DNA from: Dermatemys mawii
Lineage: Eukaryota; Chordata; Testudines; Dermatemydidae
NCBI GenBank assembly: GCA_007922305.1
Contig: ML677334.1
Span: 59,746,858-59,810,857 of the forward strand
Direction: 5' to 3'
Length of the DNA stretch: 64,000 nt
Under the pieces are notes generated by a model that did not search any database, was not told the DNA's origin, and worked only from the letters and a program-made list of their open reading frames with translations. A program made the position numbers and the translations under genes. This document shows positions 35,641 through 48,479 of the stretch, piece by piece (the first letter of the stretch is position 1; every line of letters starts with the position of its first letter).

Positions 35641-38404
35641 ATGTCAAAGTATATCTTATCCTGATGCTGCTTACACATGTTTTCATATTCTAGTCTCTTT
35701 GCTTTCCTTCTTACCATTCCTTAGATTAGAAACTAGTTTTGTTTATTACCACCCTTGGATTCAAATCCCAGCTTAAAACATATGCCTGCAAAGCCTTTTA
35801 TCTACCAGTTAAACATATACCATTAAAAGAATGAGTTCTATCACTGTAGAGATTAGTGACTTACTTACTTGCTCCTTGTTCATTTGTGGTCTGTAGATTA
35901 ATGTGTTCAATGCTGATACTGAAAAATACTCAGGACAATTTTAAATCAGACTGGAAGGAAAACAGTATCCATTTTGCTCAGCTCAGTAGCTTAAAAGTTC
36001 CGAATAAGTACTAATACCGTGAGTCAACCAGTCTAGCTTCATCATGGTAGACATTGTGAAGTTTAGTCTTGGTAATCATGTGGAGAAATAAAAATTATTT
36101 CAGCAGCAGTGCAACACCAGTAGAAGAGATTTTTAAACTGATTCCCAATGTGTTTCAACACCACTGACACTACTAGTAATACATTATTCACATTTTAGGG
36201 ATGAAACAGGTATTAAGTATTTAAAACTGCTCTAGTTTTCCATTGGATTCCTGAACTGCCAGTGTCAGATATAACAGCCGTTAACAAGATGGCTACTTCC
36301 AGCAATATGCTCACATAGAAAAATTGTTTATTGTGGCAAAAGTTTGTGGTGTACTTTTGGGAGGGAGGAGGCAAATAAATACATTTCCCCACTATCATCA
36401 CAACCACTGGCACATAGACTCCTTATCTTTTTTAATGAATTGGAAACATTGCGGGCATGCCTGCAAGGAATATTAATGTTAATGAGAGCTAAATTAACCC
36501 ATCAAGGAGCTAGGGAACCAGAGGTGCTGTAAATAGACTAGACATATAGGGGATATTTTTAATGCAGAGCTCCTACCTTATCAAGCTTACTGCTGAAACA
36601 GGAACTCAAGTTACCAGACTGCTCCAACAAAACAAGATAACTTCTCCTGGCACTCAGTACTTTGAATAGCATCATAAGCATTGGAATCTTTCTAGCTGGC
36701 TTAATGGCTGAGGCAAAATGTCCAACTATTAATAGCTGCATTACTGATCAATAGATTTAAAGTGGCAGGACTATATTATAGCTAATTGAGCTAAAATATT
36801 TTAAAAGATAGATACACAAGGCACCAATGAAGAGTATAGATTTCTTTAATGACCTGCTTTAGTTAAGAGTTTCACTTGTTTGAGAGGGTTGTATAACTTG
36901 AGATTTTAACTCAGATATTGATGGTGGTGAGTCAGATCTTGACCAGTATGAATTTTGGTAACTTTTTAAAGTCATCATAAGAAAGAGAATCAGATACTTT
37001 CCCCTCTGCAACTCAACATTCTCCAGTTCCAAGGATCCTTTCACCCACATTCATACCCCACACTGCCAGTACCCTACTTCAGCAACCATTATCCTTCTGG
37101 GCTGCACTCATTGTAGAGAGCAGCAAGTTTGGAAGTACAGGAGCACTAGTCACAGTGTTCAAATAAGTGACTGTGATTAGGGCTGGCCATAAAATTGCGT
37201 TCTGTGAACATTGTCAAGGTTTTGAAAATGTTTTTTATTCCAATGCAAAACAAAAATAAAACTTAACTATTTTGTGAAAAAATGGGACATCCCCTGCCCC
37301 CTCCAAATAGCTCAATATCCCCATGGTAAGGACATTGGCCTGTGATTGGGAACCAAAGTTCATGTTCCTGCTTCAGGACAGGGTTTTTCAATAAGACAAA
37401 ATAAGGATTTGCATCTGGGTCTCCCACATGCCAAGCCAGTGCCTTAACCAACAGGCTGTAGGGTCTTTTGTTTCTGCCAGCCCCTTTGGGCCTGCAAAAC
37501 CCAATGAAATGTTGAACAGGTATGTTTCCACTAAATATACTGATTTTGACACAGCAGCATTTTTTCAAACAGAAAAATATTTTATCAATTTGTTTTGGAT
37601 GAGCGCTAGTCGTGAGGGTAATGCTTAGACCTCAGGGATGCAGTGACAAACCCCAGAAAGAGCTGGAGATCAGCATTTCTGCACCAGAGACAATTTACTC
37701 CTCTGATCCCATCTCACTCCCTGGATCTTTCCTGTGAATCCCTAGCTTCTCTTCCCCTCCCCCCACCCATCTGTACCTTCCTTCTGTGGTTTCCTGTGCA
37801 TAATTCTGCCTTTGCCTGGACACTTGGAAAGTGACTCTTCCAGCATAGTCAGTTTCAATCCTCAGTTTCTTCTAGTCAGTAGCTAGTCCCTCACATGCCA
37901 TTGGTGCTCAACTTGGTAATCAGCACTTGGTGCTTTGGCTGACTGTGTTGCCAAGTGAGGAAGCAGACACACAAACAAAGGAGTACTCATGTTACAGCAT
38001 GGGTTTTCAACCTGGCACACGACAGTACTGCTCCTTAGCCAAGGAGGCTACTCATGTGGATGCTCTACTTTACCCCATTCAGGAGTTAAGCACATTGCTG
38101 TCATATCACCCCATGTCCTAACTAGCCCATGAAGCACAAGGTTGGAATTGGACATTTAATCTAGATCTTCCACGTGGCACTGGAGACTCTTGGTACTAGG
38201 TTTGTTTTACAGTTTAACTATAAAACACTGCCATTTCAGTCTCTAATAGGGCCAAGATTCTGATCGTATTTAAATCCTCTTACAATGTTAGTCTGCTCCT
38301 GGAAGTTTTGTACTTAATCCTGTAGACTCTGCATGGGATAGCTAGCAAAAATCAGATTGATTTTGATAGATTTCCATGGCAGATTTTACCATTGTGCATT
38401 CTCC
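35641..38404. other. No supported gene
   Basis: AT-rich, intron-like. Traces of an antisense MIR at 37,390-37,460 (gatttgcatctgggtctccc, ccttaaccaacagg). Frames of 60-101 codons show no motif. Confidence 0.5.
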
Positions 38405-38663
38405 GACTTAGTCAACACTAAAAAAGGTTTCAGAGTGGTTTGTGCCTATACCTGTACCAGTAAACCCTTCTAAATACAGATGCAGCTTCTACTGACAAAA
38501 AATGCTTCTTATACCAAGACTTCAAAGGAAATAAGCCATACTACAACATGACTTTTTTGCTCATATAACTGCATCTGAACTAGGGGGTTTGCCAGTATAA
38601 AAGTGACATTAAAATCATCCTAACAAAAGTTTATAAAAAATTTTAGTGTAGACTTGGCCTTAG
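38405..38663. mobile_element. MITE, class uncertain
   Basis: Ends acttagtcaacactaaaa and ttttagtgtagacttgg are imperfect inverted repeats of the gtagac type common in turtles. AT-rich interior, non-coding. No clear target duplication. Confidence 0.55.
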
Positions 38664-39058
38664 CATCAAAATCAAGGTTGTAAAAGGCTCCAAAGAGGAT
38701 TCTAAAAACGTTAAATATGGAAGGTAAGTTAGCAACAGAAAGAGTTGAATCCTTTACAAATTAAGGTATTTATTCTGGGATCTCCCCAGCTTAATATTTC
38801 AAACAGCATGGGCCTCAATTAGATAGTGTATTAGCAACAGAAGGTGACTGTGCACAATTTTATCCTCAAAAACAAAATTGATATTTACACCACATCTGAC
38901 TTAACTTTGCCTTCCTCCCACAACATGTCTCTCCCCAATCTTACAGGTACCCCCATTTGGTTCCCCCACTACCACTGTGAAAGAACAGCAACTAAAAGTA
39001 AATGGGAATTCTACCAATTACACAGAATTTGACCCACATCAGCAGTACCTGGAAGTAT

Positions 39059-39570
39059 TATTATTTGTAGTATCACAGCACCAATCATGGATCAGGACGC
39101 CATTGTGCTAGGCCCTGTACTTACACAGAACAAAAACCCAGTCTCTTCTGCAAAGAGCAATATAGCAAAGAAGCTTGCCTCAGGACTACAGCTCCGCTGT
39201 CAGGAAACCTTAAAGCCATGGCAAAGAAAAGAACTTGTATATTTCTCATAATGCACATGTAAAGTATTTATCTACCCATGCTTCAATATATTAATATATT
39301 TATCTTCACAACATTCTGTGAGGTAAGGAAATACTATAATCTCCCCATAATGATACAGATTGGGAACTAACCCACAGAGAGGGTAGAGCCCACATAGTTA
39401 AAGTGCATTTAGCCACATAGCTCTAGTTGACTTCAATAGGAGTTAGGTGCCTAAATACTTGGGCAAATCACTTAAGCTCAGAACCTCAAGGTCACAGAGT
39501 GTGGTGGAGCAGGGAATCAAGCCAGAGTCTCAAATACCAGGCTAATGTCCTAACTACTAGATCAGCCTTC
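39059..39570 (-). repeat. Ancient SINE pieces (MIR-type)
   Basis: 39,065-39,165 carries ggatcaggacgccattgtgc and taggccctgtacttacac, an ancient sauropsid repeat. 39,290-39,570 follows the antisense MIR order: gtgaggtaaggaaa, ataatctccccataatg, aggtcacagagtg, gtcctaactactagatc. Confidence 0.6.
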
Positions 39571-40989
39571 CTTTTTATCAAACTTAAATCAAATTATTAG
39601 CACTAGATTAGAGAAAATTACTGAAACAAGGTTTCATAACTGGCAGCATACATAGCTCTGCAGAGCAATCTGGGAAGCTGCCTTTAAACGTATATACTTG
39701 TTTTCTTCCTCCTTACACTGCACTCAGTTTCTGGAAGGAGACAGCTCAATAGGATGTGGTCTCCTCCCCCAAATTAGCATTCAGCAACAGGCAATCTCTA
39801 AACAAAGTGAACTGCTTTTATAGCTTAGTTAAACTCTGCTGAATTTCATCATTCAGACACCAAAGGCGGCCAAATTATCAGCATTCAGCCACAGATAGAG
39901 AGACATGGCTCATCGATGTTAAATGAGTTATAAGAAATTAGGTTTAAATTCAAAAAAGTATTTGACATCACTTTGTCAGTGTTGAAACCCAGTAGTAAAG
40001 ATAGTGAAAGTTAGTACAATAGCAGAGCTTCCTGTTGTCATGAAGATTTCTTCTTTTTTCAACTGACATTTCAAATCAGAGCTTTTTTGGGAGGGAGTCA
40101 AGATACTAAGTTGAGTGCTCTGATCCTAAAAATGCATATTGGAGTTTTCATTAACTGGTAAAGGCCAATTTAACATTTACAACAAAACAATCAGTGTCCC
40201 TTTTCCTGAGGAGGGCTATATTTTTTTCTTCTAATACCTAGCTTTATTTTAAAAAAATTGTTAAAGAATTTGGAGAGAGCTGATATTTACTAATTCAGAA
40301 ACAAACTCATTTCTTCACACAAAGAAGGAAAGATCAGAAATGTTGAATGTTGTAACAGCCATTACTTGTGCAGATCCTGTTAACAAGTGCATAATCACCT
40401 AATCACTCCCTTGAAAGCATAAAGGACTCAGATTTCACACCAAAGCTCCTGCAGAAGACAGTATCAGGCTGAGCTCATTTGTTTAAGAGAAGCATAAAGT
40501 TAATAAAGTCAAAATAAGGGGCTATGAATACAGAAGATAATTTAAGACAACAGTGGTGGTGACTAGATGTCCTGAAAAGATACAAGATGCTAGTGCTGAT
40601 GAAAGATGGTTACACTAGACTAGAAAGCCACTGAAAATAGCCCTCTTGGTGAAGTTTCTCCCAAAGTAGCTCAGTGCAATGATTCAACAGCATATATCAG
40701 TCATTTTGCTTATATCACAGGCTATAGAGATAAAAGCTTATTAAGTATCCCTGTCACACTGTGCTGAAGTTGACCATGGAGCACCATAAAGAGAACAGAT
40801 GCATTAAGTGATCCATGCAGTGTGCTTCTTTAAAAGCACATAAAAAGTTAGCAGACAATAAAACCTGATAGGGATAGCCACAACCACACTTTAGCACTAA
40901 TCTTCTTGATTTTTGCAGAATAGTCAAGCCTCAAAACTAGTATTACTTCCCAAATTTCCCCCATGAGTATAAACGTGAAAGTAAGCATA
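39571..40989. other. No supported gene
   Basis: AT-rich sequence, no named repeat or exon. Confidence 0.55.
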
Positions 40990-40997
40990 GGCTATAC

Positions 40998-41205
40998 CAG
41001 GCCTGCACAACTCGGAAAGCAGCAAGGGCCATATTACTGCAAAAAAAGCAGCAGCAGGCCAAAAAGCCCCGCCCTTGCCTCACCCCCATCCACTCCCCCC
41101 CACCCCACTGCTTGGCTTGCCCCACCCCTACTCACCCCTCACGGGTGGCACAGTGAGCCCGTACAGGCCACATGTGGCCCCTAGGCTGCATGTTGTGCAG
41201 GCCTG
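40998..41205. mobile_element. hAT MITE with perfect inverted ends and target duplication
   Basis: Ends caggcctgcacaac and gttgtgcaggcctg are exact 14-bp inverted repeats. The flanks are ggctatac on both sides (40,990-40,997 and 41,206-41,213), an exact 8-bp duplication. The 208-bp C-rich body is non-coding. Confidence 0.92.
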
Positions 41206-41358
41206 GGCTATACATTCATTCACCCCACCCCAGGTAACTCAAATACCTAACAGGCTCAGAGAATTCTAAGTGGCTGCTTAAAACTCTTTTTATAGCTGCT
41301 TCCAAATTCTGGGTGGGATTAGGAGGTGGAGCCAGCTCTTTAGCTCTGCCGCAGAGTC

Positions 41359-41366
41359 ATAAAAGG
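41359..41366 (+). promoter_or_regulatory. TATA-like box
   Basis: ataaaagg lies 98 bp upstream of the ATG at 41,457; initiation would fall near 41,390. Preceded by a moderately GC-rich segment (ggtggagccagc). Prediction from sequence only. Confidence 0.3.
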
Positions 41367-41456
41367 GGGTGCCTTCCTGGGGAAATCTACAAGTTAGTAG
41401 TTACTTGGGTGTTTGGTACTGAGGTTATCTTTACCCTACTTCCTCATCTTGCTGTC

Positions 41457-41540
41457 ATGCCAAAACATTGTAAATCATCCTCCAGTGGAGATGATTCTTT
41501 TAATAGCTCTCTAAATACATCTTATAGTCAGCAATGCAAG
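41457..41540 (+). CDS. Possible small-gene first coding exon, unidentified
   Basis: ATG at 41,457 follows a TATA-like box. It opens 28 codons with a Ser/Asn-rich, polar composition (CKSSSSGDDSFNSSLNTSY) ending in phase 0 at a consensus donor (aag/gtaagt). The frame is also open upstream to 41,313, so the start is a choice based on the promoter position. A candidate second exon in phase lies at 42,134. I do not recognise the protein. A chance combination cannot be excluded: 84 open bases are common. Confidence 0.25.
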
Positions 41541-42133
41541 GTAAGTCATGGAGCTTGTTTAACTGCTTCTCATTCCCTTTTTTATATAAAGTAATTTCCC
41601 TGCTCTTAGGTCTTATAGAGATAAATACAACTTGGCTTTCCTTCTACACTATGTTAAAGGCTCTCTATTTTCTCTACCACCTGAATTTGAGTTTTATTTT
41701 CCAGAGTCCTTGTTCTCTATAAAGCTAACTCAGGGCAAGGTTTCAGTTTTAAAAAATTCTACTTTGCACTGCCATGTCTGAATATTTGGGATTAATGAGG
41801 GCTACTGCACAACACCTTCCCTATGTGATCAAGATAGATTAATATGGCTTTGATGACTGTTACACCTAAAATACACCAATCCTAATTTCTCCATGTGTTT
41901 AATTATATAATTGTAGCTTAGCTGGTGCTCTTGGATCCACCTGGCTTTCATGAAACTATCGGTTTTGGCTCAGAGTGTACCACAGAATTTTTGTGTACTT
42001 CTACATACAATAGTGTGTGATTTGGCCCTCTTGATAAACAATTTATTTCTTTGACTGAGATCAAGTGCTGTAAAGGGCTGCTCATGGAAATGGGAGTGCT
42101 TGTGAGCTCTTTGGTCCTTTACCTATTTTACAG

Positions 42134-42280
42134 AAATTTGGTAACTCAGCTGCTTCTGAACTGAGCTGTGGTACTATTCTACCTTCTCCTGATACAGCCA
42201 CATGTAAAGCAAAACTAGTGCTGTGTATTGTAGAATGCCCAATAAGGCAAAGTACAACTTTTGTTGTATGTAAAACTTGA
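42134..42280 (+). CDS. Possible second (terminal) exon of the same small gene
   Basis: Follows a usable acceptor (ctattttacag) and is open in phase 0 for 48 codons to a TGA at 42,278-42,280; joined to 41,457-41,540 this makes 76 residues. The segment is Cys-containing (ELSCG, ATCKAK, LCIVECP, VVCK). No polyadenylation signal stands out nearby. No family recognised; low confidence. Confidence 0.18.
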   Translation, partial: KFGNSAASELSCGTILPSPDTATCKAKLVLCIVECPIRQSTTFVVCKT

Positions 42281-42329
42281 CTAGGATGTTACATGGTAGT
42301 TAAAGAGTAGCCAAGCCCTCTAAATATTG

Positions 42330-42510
42330 TATCAGGCATGGGTGCTGGACCAGTGGGGGTCTGGGGGCCATGGCTCCCCCACTTTTTACTGTCTTAAGGG
42401 TAAGTGTTGGGGGTGGAGAGGAGTGAGCAGGGGGGTAGTCTTGGAGGGGGGTAGGGCCATGGTTTGGGCACCTGTGGACCCCACTTTTAGGGTGCTTTTG
42501 CTGCTCCTGG
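42330..42510. repeat. G-rich repeat fragment
   Basis: ggtgctggaccagtgggggt, ctcccccactttttac, then G-tracts (ggggggtagtc, ggaggggggtaggg). Same style as the 11,030 and 30,500 blocks; truncated. Confidence 0.5.
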
Positions 42511-44482
42511 CATAGGGTACCTCCCCCAGTGACTACTGTTTTCCAGGTAGAAACACTTAGTTGTCAGGGTTCACACCACTTCTTAGCAAACAACCCTGAT
42601 TTCAGCTTCTTGTAGCTGCTAAAATTTTCCATATATTGCAACAGTTCTATTCCTGTCCTTCTCTCAGTCCCTGACTTCATCTGTACCTGCCAGTGAAAAA
42701 TGCTCTTACCTTGCTCTGAACTGCAAAACTTTCCTGCAACCTCCACATAAGTACCCTAAACTTCACTTCCTCTAGCTGATAAATCCTTCTACCTCTTATT
42801 TGTCAACAATTTGAAGGCCACATTAGTGAAAGGTTTTGTTGTGACTAGTATCACATGGACAACCTGCATATTTAGAATGATGTGTCAGCTCTGTTGCAGT
42901 AAAACTCTTCATTGTGGTTCAGGGGCTACAAGTGACACATGAACATGGTCAGACAGAGAAATACTATAATGCAGCTTTCCAGTGACAGGGACCTTATTAT
43001 GTGGCTTATGGCACTGAGGATTTGCTGGACAACAAGGAATGTTTGTCTGACTGATGGTAGCTTTATCACTTGTCTTTATTTGAAAGGCACTAGTAGCTAC
43101 TGGTACCGCTTTTTGTTGGTCAAAACAATAAGTCACACAGAAGGCCTGGAAGGAGCGCTGATCTCTTGCAGTATTCCCTATGAATGAGTTAGAAAACTCT
43201 AAGCACCTCCTTGTGGGCTTGCTTCTTGAATTGCAGGTCATACTATGTTCCACTTGGTTCAAAGGAGGAAATAAAAATGCAAAGATTAGGTCTTGACCTT
43301 ATGGTATATCCCTGAGAAATCTCTCTTCTCACATTAACGTCTCCTCCTCCTACCCTGTCTAGGAATTGAGAGCTCAGATGAAGCATTTTTTTATTAAAGT
43401 CGTTTCCAACCTAAGATGTTCACGTCTGTTTGCAACCTCTGTCACTTGTACACTTGGGATGACTTGTTATGCAAACTGATTCACATGAGAAACATACTGA
43501 CCAGAGCATTTCATGAATGTAACGGTGATTTGAAACTGTTGCCTGGTGGAGTTTGATTTTATTTACCCCATACTACAGCAGTCCTTTAAGGGACTGTCTC
43601 AGGATATTTTAAATAACTTTAAACTCCTTTTAATTTGGGGCTGTGATACCTTTGCTCATCGTGCTTAGGATCTCATTGCGCAGTTAGTATCACTGGAGCC
43701 TGTTACGCTTTCTGATAGTGAGCATCAAAAACTGTCTCTTAATGTTTGATATCCCATTGAAGCTGGAATCTGTTATGAACGTTTCTTTTTCACTGTGGCT
43801 CTCATGTTTACTGGTTTATTGTTGAGTGGTTCCTGATCGTGACTGCTGGGCTTGCAGCATTTGTTTCAGATAAGTAATTTTCTTGCACTGGCAGTGGGAT
43901 AGACTAGATCTTCTAATAGTTCTAAATTTCAATTGAATGCTTATTTGAGGATTTTGGAAGAGCAGGGTGGAAGAAATTACGTGAACTGTACAAACAGCTA
44001 AGCATGTCAAATAATACATCTAAAAACCTTAATACCTTTCAAGTATCTCAGCAGTCCCTTCTTTACCATTGGTATGGTTGTACTGTTCTACTTCCTTTAT
44101 AATTGTATTATTCCATCATATTTTTGTTCTGTGTATTCACCTTCATATTCTAGTATGTAATGTGGTTCAATTATTGTGCTGTTTCTCACTGGAGAATAAC
44201 ATGATCATATTTTACCTACATCGATGGTATGGTGGCAGGTCCTTGGTGCATGAATGCAATAGGCTCTTCCAATATTTCAGTACTTCTGAGGAAAACACAA
44301 CAGTTTCTGAACGTTCTTTGCCAAGAGTCCATTGGGGGTTTTTTTATTACAGGTGAATACAAAGATAATTTGCCATAATTAAGTGCTTTGGTGATGAGCA
44401 CCATATAAAAACTCACAGAAATAAGTGAATATTTTACATTTATTCAAGGAAACTTTTTATTTAAAGGAACACTTTACTTTTT
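42511..44482. other. No supported gene
   Basis: Mostly ordinary sequence. 43,416-43,790 holds a run of short open segments in neighbouring frames (see the hunt section), not enough to call a gene. Frames at 42,909-43,262 show no domain. Confidence 0.45.
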
Positions 44483-44696
44483 AGAGAAAACGACATGCAA
44501 TATTGAACATAGGAGTCCTACCTGTGGCCACTGAAAACATACAGAGATCTTTATGGGATTTCTGTGGGCAAGAGTAGTAAGTTCTATTGTTTGTAAGATA
44601 CAAACTCCTGCCCACAGAAATCCCATAAAGATCTCTGTATGTTTTCAGTGGCCACAGGTAGGACTCCTATGTTCAATATTGCATGTCGTTTTCTCT
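44483..44696. repeat. Perfect 88-bp inverted repeat (large hairpin)
   Basis: Left arm 44,483-44,570 and right arm 44,609-44,696 are exact reverse complements by base-by-base reading, with a 38-bp spacer in which a further 4 bp pair after one mismatch. Arms are mixed-sequence and non-coding; they contain cctacctgtggccactgaaa and its complement. No target duplication or transposon end was found. It could be a young palindromic MITE, a recent fold-back duplication or an assembly or chimera artefact. Confidence 0.95.
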
Positions 44697-46570
44697 GCTT
44701 GGCTCAATAAGGCTCTTTTGGGGTCTGAATTGTCTCGCGTCTGAACTTCCGGCCATTGGCAGTTGGGTTCACTTATTGCCAGCAGTGGACATAGAGCCAG
44801 GAAAGGTGAGTGGTTCCCATCCGTGGAGCAAAGAGTTTCTTGCCCAGAGAAGCTAATGGAGAACCACTCTGGGAATCTGATGGTACAAATAGTCAATATT
44901 TACTTTTTAGGTCTCACTTTTTTAATAAAACAAATCTTCTTCTAAAGTCCTTTCAGAGCTACTCACTGTTTACCTCACTGTTTCTACACCAGTAGTGGAT
45001 GGATTACCCCAGGAGGCTTAAACATGTATTCATTTACAAAATAACACCTGGGAGGAGGAATATGTTATGCAATGATTGTCTTTGTTTAGAGGTTTTACAC
45101 AAATTAAAGAAAAATCCTTCATGATAGTTTTGCAACCAAACTGGCAGAACTACAAAAAATTTCTTACCAGATACATGTAGACAGTTAGATGGAGACCCCC
45201 ATCCACTTGCTATATATGCCATAGATTTAATATCTATGAATCTTTTAGTCATATTGGCACACTAATAGTTAATAACTACATTATAAAATTGAAGTCCTAG
45301 GAAAGGTGTGCTCAAAGCAGGAGCCTGAAAGAGGGACTGAATCCTAGGCCCAGCTCTAAAGCAAACCTGTACATGGTGTTGAGCAAATCCTATAGGGACT
45401 CATTCTGCAAGGTGCTGAGAACCCAGTTCCCAATGGGAGATCAGAGCTCAGCTAGGTTGAGTGCTGGTAAAGTGTTCTCAAGACAAGAAGCAACATATAA
45501 TGATATGGAGAGCTATTAAAGACCAGTGGACACAGGTTTTTATAGCATTTTATAATGCAGATATTCCTGTGCTCTGAAAACTTACAAAACCAAGTGAATG
45601 AAAATATATCAACATAAATGTGGTTTCACAAGATGGAGCCTCTCACTGGGGTGTCACCTGATATCTGTGCTTCATGCATGTTACCAGATAGACTTTCATG
45701 TTTTGGAACAGACTCTCCACTCAGATGCTGAAAATCTGTGGTTTGCATTTCTAAATGTACAGAATCAGTTTTAAAAAGGAGAAGCATCAACTTAAGTTCC
45801 TAAATTTATTGGACTTTTTCCACTGCTAGCAGAAAACTAATTTTATATCCATGTGTATTTCATACATGCCGCGGGGGAGCGGGGCAACAAGGAAGAGGAT
45901 CTAACTCTGCAAATAGTGACACTGTTGGAATGGTCATATTAAAACATGGGTCTCTATTTTACTGATGTAAGACAAGAAATATTAGCATTTATATGAATGA
46001 TGGCATTGATGCATATAAGGCATTTACCAGTCAAGAAAAAAAATATGGCTGCATGTTCTAGAGAAGTGGTTCCCAAACTGAGATACATGTATATGATGGG
46101 ATTCCCAGGATGCAACCTGGACTGTGTGACCACAGCCCTCCAAACCTACCAGCCTGGACTGCCTCTTACACTGTGATGCTGATGTCAGACTACAAGCCCC
46201 GCACTTACACAGACATCCACAGGTAGGGACACACCCAACTAAGTTACGTGAGTGATCTCCCAGCCACTCATGAACCATCAATAGCGAGACTTCAGCCAGT
46301 GTAAGCTCATTACCTAGTTGGACTCTTCTTCATAGGAAAGTGGACTTGCACCAGCCACTGTAATTTGAGCTGAGATTCCCTTAGCAATTTAACCAAAGCA
46401 CACTGTTCTAGGTAAAATATAAAACGTTTATTACCTACAGAAAGATAAAATATAAAACACCAGTCTAAATTCTGTTTCTTAGGTAGCCAACTTTGATCTC
46501 CATGCATGCTAGTTATAATCACTTAAAAATCTAACGTTAACAGATTAAGCAAAATTTGAATCAAGCAATC
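44697..46570. other. No supported gene
   Basis: A donor-like aaag/gtgagt at about 44,806 follows moderately GC-rich sequence just right of the palindrome (gtctcgcgtctgaacttcc), but no partner exon was found. A gtggttcccaaactgaga word at 46,066 may be a hAT end whose partner (taccccgggggtacatgaga) is at 47,537, with a CR1 between them. Confidence 0.4.
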
Positions 46571-46935
46571 ATAAAATCAAAGGATTGGAAGGAACCTTGA
46601 GAGGTCCTCTAGACCAGTTCCCTGCACTCGTGACAGGACTAAGTATTATCTAGATCATCCTTGACAGATGTTTGTCTAATCTGCTCTTAAAAATCTCCAG
46701 CGATGGAGATTCCACAACTTCCCTGGGCAATTTATTTCAGTGCTTAACCACCCTGTCAAGAAGCTTTTTATAATGGCCAACCTAAATCATCCTTGTTGCA
46801 ATTTAAGCCCATTGCTTCTTGTCCAAGCCTCAGAGGCTAAAGAGAACAATTTTTCCTCCTATTCCTTTTAACAATCTTTTATGTACTTGAAAATTATCAT
46901 GTTCCCCCCTCAGTCTTCTCTTCTCCCAACTAAAC
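46571..46935 (-). mobile_element. CR1 LINE 3' UTR, antisense
   Basis: Ordered CR1 words: caaaggattggaaggaacct, gtcctctagaccagttccct, catccttgacagatg, gatggagattccacaac, gcccattgcttcttgtcc, ttcccccctcagtcttctc. 5' truncated, no RT part. Confidence 0.85.
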
Positions 46936-48479
46936 AATCTCAGTGTTTTGCCCTAACAGATGGTACAAGCAGGTTACAGTTCCTCAGTATACAGACTAGA
47001 CAACCTTCCAGCCTGGGACCATGCTTCCCAGTTCAAAGTCTTTTTCTTTCAGATGTTGAGGTTGGGGCTGGGGAGGGGGAATGGAGAGAGGCCTACTCAT
47101 GATGTCACATCTCTCTATTTTTTTAAATACCTTCTTCCAGCTGCTAGAAAGCTTGTTGTGACATAGGGGTCAGTCAGCCCCCACTGATCAAGCAGTCTCC
47201 ATTGCCTACAAGCCTTCTCTAAGGAGCTTCTGGGATAGTGGATTGTTTTCTTGATGAGCCATTAATACTGTCTGGGCCCCGCTTTGTGCAAATGAAAGGC
47301 TGGCTGTGGGCATTCCTAACCTCACAACTTATTTCAGTAACACATATACCAGTGCTTCATAACTTCACACACAATGATAGCACATACAATCCAACAGGAT
47401 ATTAATGTTCAACAGATCAAGACTTTTGAAATGATACCTCACAAGGCATACTTTGTACAGAACACATCATAATTTTATGATGGTGGTGAATATGGGGGGT
47501 CTAGGGTGCTACTTTGAGGTAGAGAGTGTCTAGCATACCCCGGGGGTACATGAGACATCTGAGGGTTACATGGGAGAATTTGTGTAAAGTGGGGTTTTAT
47601 TTATTGCATTTTTATAACAGCTACTCAGACAAAGCTTTAAAACTTTGTGGGAATTTTTGAATAAAATGTGGTAATTAACTTCAAGATGTACCAGTGAGAA
47701 CACAGACAGTGATATAAAGAGAACTCGCCTCCAATCGCTATACAGCACAGGTTAAATTGCCCAGCAACTGTCACGTCTAACTGAGCTCAGAATTTAGGGG
47801 AGGCTCCAGTTGTATATGTCATGCTATAACTATAGCTATATGTAATAGTGAAATATTCATAGGCTGCAATTCCCACGGTGTCTCATAGATGAAAGGATGC
47901 CAACAATATAACAACTTTTTAGCCATCTGTCCATATTTCACTTATGTTAAGAAGAACACAAAGTATCAGTGATGAGAAAGATAAGGATACGTTGGCAGTT
48001 GGTAGATCGAAGCAGATACACAATAAGAAAAGCTGTGAACCCCTTCTCTAAAGGGTCATGAACTCAAACTTAAGCTTTTGGGCTTTGCCAGGTAACTTAC
48101 AATTTCTGTCCCTAGATAACTTTCACCAAAACTAATTTGATCTAATCATAAGTGTTAATGCACATTGTACCTAAGTTGCCTCCTCTAATGTTCTTTGAAC
48201 GGTGTAGACTTTCTTTCAGCATCATGTTCAGCAATAAGTTGGACAATACTGAAACTTGTGGGGAAAATAGTGTTTGTAATGGCAAGATTCTGTTGACCCA
48301 CCTTGTTCAGTGGGCTGAATCCTGACTGGGAAATCCTGACTGAAAAAGAGGGGCATGTGAGGGTGGCATAAAGGGAGTCGATGGGGAATGGAGGAATGCA
48401 AGATGCTCCTGCAATAAGCTCAGCCAACAGGAGCTACTAAGTGTAATCTGCTAGTGTTTAAGCACCTGTCAATCTTCAA
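46936..48479. other. No supported gene
   Basis: No exon recognised. A possible decayed hAT end at 47,535-47,560 is noted above. Confidence 0.5.

Noticed and set aside
44697..44806. Possible retroviral U5-like end next to the palindrome (caataagg, gtctcgcg)
   Set aside because: No paired repeat, no tRNA primer-binding match and no retroviral frame nearby.
46066..47560. A single hAT element interrupted by CR1
   Set aside because: The two end-like words are 1.5 kb apart with unrelated sequence between, and no matching target duplication could be read.
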